Shown here one piece after another: positions 33,389 to 43,760 of a stretch of 64,000 nt of DNA. Position 1 is the first letter of the stretch, and each line of letters starts with the position of its first letter. The stretch lies in assembly GCA_963995525.1 (NCBI GenBank), contig OZ023210.1, forward strand, positions 24,836,905 through 24,900,904. Direction: 5' to 3'. Origin of the DNA: Escarpia spicata (lineage: Eukaryota; Annelida; Polychaeta; Sabellida; Siboglinidae). The position numbers and the translations under genes are program-made. Below the pieces are notes generated by a model. The model did not search any database, had not been told where the DNA came from, and saw nothing but the letters and a program-made list of their open reading frames with translations.

Positions 33389-35740
33389 GGATTAGACCTC
33401 GTTTGTTTAAATACTTGAGTTTGAACGGAGAGAATTCCATCTTACAGTGATATACGTCAGATCCGAAACATTCCAATTTGCAGCTACAATCAAAACCAGG
33501 ATCCATTCTATGTGCTAAATGTAAGCGAATGTACAGAAGTGTACTTATGGTGATATTGCAGATAAACAATAACATAAACGACTCTTGATGACCGGGGCCA
33601 TCGGTACCCATTTGCATTTTGGCGCTGTTCTTCATAACCATTGTGTCTAAAACAAATTCTTTCACAATACGTTAAACAAGACCCATGCATCCGCACATTT
33701 CTCATTAAAAAGTCCAATCCAATTAGTATTAAAGGAATAAACGCGTCACTGGCAATGGCCGGTCTTTTCAGGGTCCAACGACCGTTCCACATGACTGACC
33801 AGAAGTTGGTTGAGATCCATAGAATGTGACATCCCGAGTACAAAACGGACTAAAAGACGCCAGCAGGGGCAAATTAGGGATTTTCACTGGCTCAAGTATG
33901 GATACATCCAAGTGCACGGTTGTCTTCGGGATGGCACAGACAAGATGCTAGACGCCGATCGCCGGTGATAGAACGAGCGACATCTTGTAAATATTAAGTA
34001 GAACTTCGATGGTGGAACAAAACAAGAATTGCGTGCTTCAATATAACGCCATTTATATTATACGAAGTCATCGTGCCAATGACAATATATTATTTTTATG
34101 TCACGAATAGACCCAATAAAAACGTGCTCGTTCGATAGCGTTTTTCCTGTCATGTTTTAACATTTCATTAATTATGACAAAAGCCTAATAGAATGTAACG
34201 TAACAGAATAGTTGGCTACTTCCAATGGTTGTTCAAATTCAGAAGAGAACATAGATCTGAACTAGATGACCGAAGATGTCTAAGCTTTCTTTCAGTTGCT
34301 AGTCACACCACAAAAACAATGCGGATGTTGACTCGTTTTGAGAAAAAAAACTTCAAAACACATGGCTAGCGTGAATACGCAATCCTTGACCAATAAACGA
34401 TGGTATAAAATTAAAAGGTCGGGAAACTGTTAAAAATTATTACATTTACGAATCGCTGTAAAAGAAAACATTGCTATGTTCGATTTTAGTTATATTCAAA
34501 GAGTATGCATAAACATTTATGAATTGTATTACACGTGGTTTCGTTTCAGCAACGATTGGAGTAGTGCTACACGTGGGGACTGTAACATTATATATATATA
34601 TATATATAATATTCATTACAAGCAACGCACTACGACTGGTTAATTGGGTATTTATGTGACACTGTAGCATATAATTCATCATTGATTATGTTACAATTGA
34701 CCCGACATGAGGTCGACTGTAACAGCTCACTTGCTTCATATATTTTCAATTCCATAAAATTGTTTTGTCAATTGAACTCCAAACCCAGTCAAATGTTTAG
34801 GTAACGTGCAGTTTAGTGTAAAATACAATGGACAACATTTAGCGCAGAAAGGGCATTTCGTGTTTTATTTAAAAAAAATACAATTGTACCCTACAATGAA
34901 CGAATTGGACTTGAGGAATATAGGGAATATGTTGTTGTACGTGGAAATATGTCCACTACTGGCATGGTATATAAAGTGTAGGCCTACTGTGTCAAGGATT
35001 CAATAATAACTTACTTTTTACACGGGGCCGATAGGAACGAACGTCTCCGACGCGAGGATGACGCAACGTTCCGCAGCCAAATATTGTGTTCTGATAGAAA
35101 TGTAGACTGTAATTATTGGAAAAACATATTCTTCCAACCCATCGTGTTATTCGTGTAGCGGGCGTAATATACAATGAATGTAAGATGACCTACGGGTGTG
35201 TGAATATCATATGTGGAGGTTAAATTTATACCAAATTGGCGTGCGTTGACACGAGCCTAGGAGTGTATTGGCTGAGTAGATCGTGCCTCGCAAATGTGTT
35301 CATAGTCGGAACGGTGGAGTCGTTGGTGCGCAGTTTTACCATTATGAAGTCGAATACAGCAGCCGGGTGCCATTTGCTAAGCATCACTCACCATCCAGTG
35401 ACGTCACAGTCACTACCGCCGAAGCGTTGTTCCACAAGTCCGCCAATGTCGTATTCATGTCGACGCAGATGGCACTCACGTACGACGAAACAAAATGGCA
35501 CGTTCGATTAAACGTCGAAAAATGCCGTTTCGCGCATCCAACCAACGGGTTTCATGGCGATCACTCAGCCTCAGCTTTACGTATGAGCTGTCGTGCAATT
35601 GCGCAGTTGCAATCGAGTCACGCTGGCTCGCCTGACACCGATCGATACAAGCACAGTGACAGCTGAGAACCGGCGCTTTGTGTTGACGCATTAGTCTGTA
35701 TTATTCATTGTGCGTCCGCCGAATACCTGTGATTATCGTG
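33389..35740. other. Intergenic, no feature recognised
   Basis: AT-rich on the left with a (TA)n run at about 34591-34608, becoming CpG-richer from about 35030. Several open frames of 60-130 codons exist (for example 35283-35666, plus) but show no known domain and no consistent splice structure. Confidence 0.4.
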
Positions 35741-35790
35741 TGAGTCACGTGTATAAATATCTGCACAATCCCCAAACATTAGCATTCCAG
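35741..35790 (+). promoter_or_regulatory. TATA promoter with overlapping AP-1 site and E-box
   Basis: TGAGTCA (35741-35747, AP-1/CRE consensus) overlaps CACGTG (35746-35751, E-box) and abuts TATAAATA (35752-35759). Initiation would be expected near 35783-35790. An ATG follows at 35846. The tight packing of three consensus elements makes a real core promoter likely, although no downstream exon could be joined. Confidence 0.45.
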
Positions 35791-35845
35791 ATAAACAGTG
35801 GGGGTTGATTTCTCGGAGAGTGGCGAAGAAAAGTCCAGCGAAACC

Positions 35846-35880
35846 ATGTGTTCACGCTATTACTGTACATACGACAAGAA
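35846..35880 (+). CDS. Candidate first coding exon of an unidentified gene
   Basis: An ATG about 60 bases after the predicted start site reads MCSRYYCTYDK and reaches a good donor (CAAGAA|gtgagg) at 35881. If unspliced it stops at once (TGA). The next exon was not found: a (GT)n-rich block and LINE remains follow. It may equally be a leader ORF of a noncoding RNA. Confidence 0.25.
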
Positions 35881-36301
35881 GTGAGGACACTGTGTTTAAC
35901 AAATAATAATAATAAACTGAATAGATCTAGAATTGATGGGATCTACCCGGACAGTCCCAAAGAGGAATAAAATATAATGAAAATAGACGATATCCTTTCT
36001 GACTGTTAGGCTACAGTAGGCCAAACAGGCGCTGCCCACCAACAATGCAGGTTTGTATTTCCGGATTATAACTTCTAATCAATAGCTGACTGCCACTTGT
36101 ATCGTTTTGTTGTCACGGATTCTTTCCAAGAGGCTACTGCTATGACGCTGCAATGTGATTAGAGTAGGCCTTGGCGTAGGTGGTGTCTGTTGTGACACGT
36201 TGCCTGGCAACGCCGACGCCAGTATACGTGGTGGCGTGTCCAGTACGTGTGTAAACGTGTGGTTGCATTGTTATGTGTATTTCATTATTTAATTGTGCGT
36301 G

Positions 36302-36302
36302 G

Positions 36303-36366
<64 letters not shown>

Positions 36367-36386
36367 TGTGTGTGTGTGTGTGTGTG
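36302..36386. repeat. (TGCG)n then (TG)n microsatellite
   Basis: About 16 uninterrupted TGCG units followed by a TG run. Noncoding. Confidence 0.95.
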
Positions 36387-36612
36387 GTAGAGTAGCTTGG
36401 GGCATAACGCCCAGTTTTGGAGTTTAACGGCCAACTCTTATTTACATATATGGCTCGAAAATAAGAATTTCAAGATAGCTATATGAGGCAACATGTAGTT
36501 CTTAACATTCGGTTTCAGCAAACGAAATATACACACAACAATTTGTTTAGTAAAACCAAAGAGGACTGCATGAGGAGGGGCATGAGAAGACCGGAGGAGG
36601 GTGAAAGATGGT

Positions 36613-36713
<101 letters not shown>

Positions 36714-37259
36714 CGGCGTGTGTGTGGTGTGTGCGTGTGTGTGCGTTGTAGAGTCTTTGCTATACTCCTTCCAAACTTTGTTTCCAGGCTATTCAGGAGA
36801 TTTTTGTTTTCCGACGTTCTCTGCATATTTCCCCTCGGTCGTTCCTGCTGTCATTATAGATGATGTGTTTACTACTTTTATATAAGCCGGTGTGTATGCT
36901 CTGATATGTTTGTATTGGATTTTTAAAAGGAGGCAGTCTGTTCCAAGTTTTTTTATTTAGTAATTAATATAATGTTCTTAAAGCTATACTAACTATGTTG
37001 AAGGTTTACTACCCGCCAAACTGTGTTTAATAAGCCCATACCTACGGTCGCAATTTAAAGGCACGACCACGGGTGCGTGTTAAAATACACACACATACAT
37101 AACACATCAAGCTTTATTGGCAATACAGCCGAATCGGGCTGAGTTAACTGCTACGCCCAAAACGGGCCCCTGAATGGTCCGCTATGCTAACAGGGGCTCA
37201 CTATCGTCGATATGGTGTTGGTACTATACACACCTGTATTTGTAATGTAATGGTATTAT

Positions 37260-39725
37260 ATTATTATTATATCATCATCATCACTGTGAAGCCGTAGTAT
37301 ACCGTAGATGGGCCAATACCTCAGCATGTCGTTTCCAAATCTGCTTGTCTTGCGCTATCCTCTGCCAGATGGTGTCCTTCCAGTATTCGTCTAGTTCGTT
37401 TCTCCACCGTCTCGCCGGTCTTCCTCTAGATCGTTTCCCTTTGTAAGGTCTCCAGGTTGTGATACGCGATGTCCATCGGTTATCTTGTAGTCTGTTGATG
37501 TGCCCTGCCCAGGTCCACTTCTGTTTTCTGGTTTGTTCTATCACGTCTAGGACCTTTGTCTTCTCTCTTACCCATATGTTTGTTTTTCTCTCCCGATATG
37601 TGATGTTTAACATACATCTTTCCATCTTTGTTTGTGCGGCTGCTAGCTTGTTCTTTGCCTGGATGGTGAGTGCCCATGTTTCCGCGCCATATGTAATCGC
37701 TGGAAGAAAGCATGAGTTGAAGACGTGTCTCTTCAAGCAGGTTCCAAAGTTGCCATTGAATATGTCGCGGTGTTTGGTGAATGCTGTCCAGCCGGCGGTG
37801 ATTCTTCTTTGAATTTCCTTGTCTTGGTTTTTGTTTCTGATACTGTATAGCTTTCAACGTTCTCTATCAACGTTCTCTATCTGCATAGTGTTGATATGTT
37901 GGTGTGTATTTTTCTGGCATCACTTTTGTCTTCGAAATGTTCATCTTCAGACCTTGTTTTTCACTTTCATCAGCTAGATGACTGAAATATGGTTTCCCAG
38001 GTCAGTCTTCGGAATATGCTTTCGAGTGTTGCCGTAAACAGCTTGGGCAATATGACGTCACCCTGTCGTACTCCTTTCATGATGTTGATCTTGTTGCTTT
38101 TTTGTGTAGGTGGACTGTCACCGAGCTGTTGGTGTAGATGTCTTTCAGGAGATCGATGTACACACCTTCTATCCCCTGTTCTTGAAGGAAGGTCAGTATT
38201 GCTTGAGTTTGCATCGAGTGGAAAGCATTCTCGTAGTCGACGAAAGCGACGCAGAGCGGTATATTATATTCTCGGCACTTTTCTTTCAGTTGGTTTAAGT
38301 CGTGTATGTGATCTGCCGTTGAGTACCTGCTTCTGAATCCTGATTGCTCTTGTGGTTGGTTTTTGTCGAGTGTCTTCTCTAGCATATTCGTTAGTATCTT
38401 TGCGAGTAATTTGATGTTTTATAACAGACATATCGGTCTGTAGTTCTTTGAATCTTTCTTATTTCCCTTCTTGAAGATTATCACCATATTTGCGTTCTTC
38501 CATGTGGTGGATATTCATATTTTTGATAAGCATTTAGTATACAGCTTAGTCAGTGTCTTCGAAATGGTACCTTCTTCTGCTTTTATTGTTTCAATGTTTA
38601 CCTCATCGTTGCCTGATGTCTTCCCATTCTTCCTATCTCTTAGAGCTGCTTCCACCTCCCATGGTTCATGGTGTTATATCCGGTACCTCTTTCGGGTCGG
38701 TGTAAATTATGGTACTCTGTTCACTGTCGTATAGCTCGATGTAGAATTCCATGATCATATCTTGGTCTTGTATTTCTCCACACTGCTTCTCTAGAAGTGT
38801 AATCAGTCTGTCTCGTCCTAGTGTCTCTGTTCTTCTGGTTTTCTTTAGACTCTTTGATGCCATACTAGTTTCTCGTATGATCTCTTGTTTGTACTTCCTG
38901 ATGTCGTCCTTCGCTTTCTTTTTTGATGGTCTTGCATATTTCCGCGTACTCTATTTGTTTTTGTACGGTCGTCGTTTCTTCATCAGTGCTCGTGTCGGTA
39001 ACGATATGCTCGTCTTTTCATGCCTGTTGATTGATTTGGCTACTCTTGTCGCACTTAGTTGGATCATCTCATGTTTTCGCTCATGGTGTCGATGTCGTCT
39101 AGTTCTTGTGGTGTTTCGAATTGATTTCGCAGTTCGTGTTGTAATTCGATCGTTTTGTTCCTATTTGTGTGGTATCTACCCTTGGTGGTCTCTTGTTTAT
39201 CAACATCTTCCTTTCATCCTTGTCGTCCAGTTTGATATTGCTCATTACATTTCTGGGGTCACTTCGATGTTGTCTTGACTGAGGACAGTTACGTCAGTGA
39301 CCATGTCTGGCCTGTTTGTTAGGATGTAGTCAATTTTGTTCTTCGTTTCTCCATTTGGGCTTTTCCACGTCTATCTTCTACCTGCTTTCTTGTGAAACAT
39401 GGTATTCATGTACTATCTTCATGTTGCCCATTCTATCAAGGTGTCGCCTCTTTCGTTTCTCATACGTAGGCCAAATTTGTGTGTTGCCGTTTCCGAAATG
39501 TGTGTTCGTTTCCCTACTTGCGCATTAAAGTCTCCCATCACTATCGTGTAGTGGGTTGGCTTTTCTAAGGTCTCATCCACGTCGATGTAGAAGTTGTTTG
39601 TTTCTTCTTCTGAGTATGATGTTATTGGTGCATATACTTGTACTATGTTCAGTTTGTAGCGCTTTGTTATGCATAGAACAAGTCCTACTACTCTGGGACT
39701 GATGCTGTTAACCCTCACTATACTG
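37260..39725 (-). pseudogene. RTE-type LINE, 5'-truncated and broken
   Basis: Read on the minus strand: the end of an apurinic-like endonuclease (VQVYAPITSY, MGDFNAQVG, at about 39420-39718), then reverse transcriptase motifs (EQSGFRSRYSTADHI and VAFVDYENAFHS at about 38200-38385), then a C-terminal region (AITYGAETWAL, RGRPARRWRNELDEYW, 37281-37736). It ends in a TGATGATGATG/TAATAAT-rich tail, typical of RTE elements, which lack long poly(A). The frame is broken repeatedly. The catalytic FxDD box expected between the RRLTWE and LADESEKQGLKMN stretches (about 37930-38030) is missing. The 5' end stops at an (AT)n tract, so the first part of the endonuclease is absent. Confidence 0.85.
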
Positions 39726-39739
39726 CCTTTCCATTAATA

Positions 39740-39743
39740 TTAT

Positions 39744-39770
<27 letters not shown>
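39740..39770. repeat. (AT)n microsatellite
   Basis: Uninterrupted AT run bordering the truncated 5' end of the RTE element. Confidence 0.85.
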
Positions 39771-39776
<6 letters not shown>

Positions 39777-41085
39777 ACATATCACTCTATTATACAATAA
39801 TATTGTATATAGCGTCAACGTAAACTATATAGATTGGATAGCTGTTATATTACTATATTATCAGTATATAAATATACTGTCAAGTTGCTTTTATCACCAA
39901 ACCATGATACTAAACCCCATAGCCATCGAGTGTCTCACCTATACTGAAAGGAGATCAGCAGCCATCCATCATAATGCTCAGTCCGTACAAAAAACGTCAC
40001 CTTCAATTGAGAAAAAAATCGAACAAAAATTATACTACAGTAAACTTCGCCTAAGTCGGATTCGCCTAAATCGGATCTTCGCTCAACTCGAACAGAATGC
40101 TACAATTGGTGTATTATTACTTATATTGATCCTGTATTTTAAAAAGATAGAGTTTAGAGTTAAGTCGCACTAAGGGGGTTGTGGCGGGTTAAGACATTCG
40201 TAGGCCCTAGGCACCCAGCGCTTTGGCCCTAGGTAGATCCACCCCAAGGTATTCAAGTTAACATTCCACTATTTATATTTATACCGTTATATTGAAAATG
40301 AACATGTGATTTTAAATCCAGCCAATACGCCCCCCCCCCATCCGCTGCACGATAAATAATGATCACCCATTTATATAGTAAGTAAATTACGCAATAACAC
40401 CTCTATGACGTTTGTTAAATATAATATTATAGGACCTACATCAGTATTATTCCCAACTTGCAAAACTCATAAGGCCAATGGCGTAGGTCTACAAATAAAA
40501 CTTATACTGTAGCCATAATTTGCCAAATCATGTCTTGCTAATTGGGTCTCTGGAATATTCAGTCTAAAAAATATGCACGAATATTTTGATGGGCTTCTAG
40601 CCTTCGCGGGCACGTGCCAGTGGTGTCTATTGGTTATTCCGCCATTGCACGGGGTGTTGGTTCGCCTTATTGTCTCCGTAATTGGCAACAGCAAAAATTA
40701 TAATTATAATGGTCAGGGGGAACGATTTGATAATCAAAATACCGTAATGGTCGTTAACTGAGGCGTTTGGGTGAGCATATCGTGATTCCTATTGTTTATG
40801 TTAAATAGCAGTATCTTTGCTAAACATTTGCAACAAATGATGCATGTTCACTGTCGAATTGCAGTATGATTATAATTATTGTATGGACCACTTTCATGTA
40901 TGTATTACTTTTATTAACCTATTTTGTATATGCATTACTTTTATTAAGCATGTTTACCTAACACTGTATCCCCTATATCTCCGCTGCTCAGCAAGCAGAA
41001 GCCAATTATCCAATGTTATTTATTTAGATGCATACACCCCTCCAGCCTACGGTTTGGAGGAACTAGTTCCACGTGAAGGATTCTG
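39771..41085. other. Intergenic, one possible transposon end
   Basis: No gene recognised. At 40038 the words CAGTAAACTTCGCCTAAGTC and TTCGCCTAAATCGGA resemble the end of a Tigger-like transposon with internal repeats; the matching opposite end was not found. Confidence 0.35.
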
Positions 41086-41660
41086 CGAAAATTCTTCGTC
41101 ATTAGCACCCCTTCGACCGCGAAAATTCATTCTTCATCACTATCTCCCCTCGACTGCGAAAATTCTTCATCACTATCTCCCCCTCGACTGCGAAAATTAT
41201 TCATCACTGTCCCCCCCCTCGACTGCGAAAATTCTACATCACTATCTCAATCTCGACAGCGAAAATTCTTCATCACTATCTCCTCCTCGACTGAAAACAT
41301 TCTTTATTACTATCTCCCCCTCGACAGCAAAAATTGTTCATCAATATCTCGACCGCGAACATTCTTCATCACTATCTCCCCCTCGACTGCGAACATTCTC
41401 CACATCGACTGCGAAAATTCTTCATCACTATCTCCCCCTCGACCGTGAAAATTCTTCATCATTATCTCCCCCTCGACTGCGAAAATTCTTCATCACGTTC
41501 AGCCCCTCGACTGCGAAAATTCTTCATCAACATCTCCCCCTCGACCGCGAAAATTCTTCATCACTATCTCCCCCTCGACTGCGAAAATTCGTCATCACTA
41601 TATCACCATCGACTGCGAACATTCTTTATCACCATCTCCCCCTCGACTGCGAAAAATGTC
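41086..41660. repeat. 34-bp minisatellite, about 16-17 copies
   Basis: Units read GCGAAAATTCTTCATCACTA then TCTCCCCCTCGACT with a 34-base period (for example 41547 to 41581); several units are shortened or diverged. Because 34 is not a multiple of three and the unit has no stop codon in two forward frames, long frames of 281 and 131 codons run through it. These are side effects of the repeat rather than evidence for a gene. Confidence 0.85.
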
Positions 41661-41850
41661 CAACAGCTCAACGGGGTGGATGTTTATGAGACGTCTGCCA
41701 TCGAACGAAAACCGAACAACGATTCATGAATGTCGAATCATTAAGTACAGTATACATGGTTCAGTCAAATATACAACACATCGATTGCCGAAAACGTTGA
41801 TAAGAGAGTATTTTATAGTTTCCGTTCCTAAAGTGAACGCACAACGTTAC

Positions 41851-42041
41851 CTGGTGTAGCCACGCGTATCGTTTGTCCTCCTGTAATCCGTACGCAACAG
41901 GGTTAGGATAAACATGGTCACTGTTAACAAAACAAGCACACAGACACATTTACTATTTTTATTTCCTAGCACAACTGCTTGTTGTTGTTGATCTTCGTTA
42001 ATACAAACTTCACGTGCCGTAGATGAATAAGCAATAAACAT
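41851..42041 (-). CDS. Candidate first exon with a membrane anchor (unidentified)
   Basis: From an ATG at 42041 the minus strand encodes about 60 residues with a hydrophobic stretch (CVCVLVLLTVTMFILTLL) after a 30-residue polar N-terminus, then a basic segment, and reaches a good donor (CACCAG|gtaacg). This would suit a type II membrane protein such as a Golgi enzyme. No second exon was found to the left, so the call is weak. Confidence 0.22.
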
Positions 42042-42238
42042 CACTGAACAATAGGGGCGTAGGCTTACTACTGTTATCGTTAGCACCTGTCGAACTTTAC
42101 TACTGTGCAATTTGGCTTAGAAGAAAATCAGCAGCTGGGCGCCATTGGCAAATAACATTTCTTTGTAGAAAGCAGCAAGCCGAAACAGTTAGACATTTCG
42201 TTTTGCAGGTGGCATAGTTGCATGCAAGATTCTACAAG

Positions 42239-42295
42239 ATGGTAACAGTTCGAGGCGTGTTGATGGTGTGTTTGATGTTTGCTCTCGTAGTTGGG
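42239..42295 (+). CDS. Candidate signal-peptide exon (unidentified)
   Basis: An ATG in good context (caagATGG) encodes a 19-residue hydrophobic leader (MVTVRGVLMVCLMFALVVG) that ends in phase 0 at the donor GGG|gtaagg. This is the usual form of a first exon for a secreted protein. No following exon was identified before the transposon at 42768. Confidence 0.3.
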
Positions 42296-42767
42296 GTAAG
42301 GAACAGCATGTGTTCCCTTAATGGCAGCCACCTATTTAAAACAAAATTAGAACGCGTAACTAATCAAGCCATTATATGGTTGATTACTGGAACTGAGGTT
42401 AAGACCTCCTACTACATCCCCTTTAAGGCTTCTCAGAAACCCAGCATTTGAGGCTCGTTCAAGCAAAGCGGGGGCCTGCACGTGTCTTGGATCAACACAA
42501 TACCTCAAACTAAACGCCACATCGAGGTTTGTTCAAACAGAACGGGTGGGGCGTGCTCCTGAATTAATACATTTTAAAATGATTACAAACACGTCATATT
42601 TCTACGTTGACACATGTTGACAGAACGTTGCACAATTATCGCTCAACTGACGACTTGATACTATTTAACGGTAAATGTGTATATGTATATATAAGTATAT
42701 ATAAATGTATATATATATATATATAATGTATACACAATTGAACAATAACGCTACGTAAGGACTACTT

Positions 42768-43500
42768 CAGGGATCGGCAACCTGCGGCCCGCGGGCCAAA
42801 TGGAGCTATTCCATGTGGCCTGCGGACTAAAGGCGATACTGTACACAATGCAGCCGCGGGATGCGACTATTGGGACACCTTCCATGGTCGGAAGAACGTA
42901 TTGCATTATCCACTGCACCAGTCCTCAAGAAAGCCTATATGGAACGAAAATGCCAAACATAATGAGCGTTATCGTGAAGACAACCGGCGGTTTCAACAAT
43001 TCCAATTCTTGCGGATATAAATGCACAATATTAAGCCTCCTCGACTTCTCCGAAGTACGTCGGATGAGTTGAGGTGCCATGGCGCGCCGAACGTACGACC
43101 AGACACATGGGATTAGCTTGTTCATGGAACAGAGGGTGCATATTTAACGAAATTCGCCGACTACATGCCCACTGATGTGCGATTTTGCATTTCTGTTTAC
43201 ATCGCGGCGTTACGCACGAACACTGCTGAGTGTTCAACTTCAGGAATGTGAACATCCCATCAGTGAGAATTTTCAGTTCGTCTCCACTTTCGAGACTACA
43301 AAACTACTGCAGAAGGTACACACGAGGAACGCAAAGAATGCACACGTCTTCATACCAGGAGAAAAAACCCTGATGGAGCTCATCGAAACCCAGATGGAGC
43401 TCATCGAACTGCAGTGCGGCTTATTGACACTCAAAACGACCTCCAAGGAAATATGTCGCAAGCACTTGAAGAACTGTATCCTGGTTTGATGAAACATGCC
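42768..43500 (+). mobile_element. hAT-type transposon fragment
   Basis: It opens with CAGGGATCGGCAACCTGCGG then CCCGCGGGCC, the characteristic terminal wording of one large hAT group (elements carrying BED finger or GTF2IRD2-like transposases). A plus-strand frame at 43175-43489 (ending ICRKHLKNCILV) may be part of the transposase but is not diagnostic. The right terminus was not found; the Gypsy LTR begins at 43568. Confidence 0.5.
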
Positions 43501-43567
43501 AATCGCATTTTGTAATCTGTTTGCCGCTTGTAACTTACACGTGTGAGTAACTGTTTTCGAAAATGAA

Positions 43568-43676
43568 TGTCATGTATTTAAAACGTATTTTATTAACGAT
43601 CATACGGTCAAACGTGATTACAGTTAAACCGGAACTTAGGCTGACTCACGGAACATCAATTGTTCGTTACACAGCA
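43568..43676 (-). repeat. Gypsy 3' LTR
   Basis: On the minus strand it starts TGCTGTGTAACG right after the polypurine tract, contains an AATAAA and ends TACATGACA. About 57 bases near its end match the right LTR at 51666-51723. At 109 bases it is much shorter than the probable right LTR, suggesting internal deletion. Confidence 0.6.
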
Positions 43677-43689
43677 TTCCTCCCCACTT
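43677..43689 (-). other. Polypurine tract of the Gypsy element
   Basis: On the minus strand an A/G run (AAAGTGGGGAGGA) immediately precedes the TG that opens the 3' LTR. It primes plus-strand DNA synthesis in LTR elements. Confidence 0.6.
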
Positions 43690-43760
43690 TAGTTAGATGT
43701 ACATCCATTATGGTAATAACACCCAAAGGTCCACGATAGGTAGTCAGCCTGATGCTACAA

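Noticed and set aside
35283..35666. 127-codon plus-strand frame upstream of the TATA promoter
   Set aside because: No domain, no splice structure, and an overlapping frame of similar length argues for chance.
40038..40105. Tigger-like terminal repeat
   Set aside because: Only one end resembles such an element; without the partner or a target duplication it is not called.
41086..41660. Possible CRISPR array (regular repeats)
   Set aside because: The units are contiguous 34-bp tandem copies with no unique spacers, in an animal genome.
40844..41689. 281-codon plus-strand frame
   Set aside because: Runs through the 34-bp minisatellite; repeat composition explains the lack of stops.
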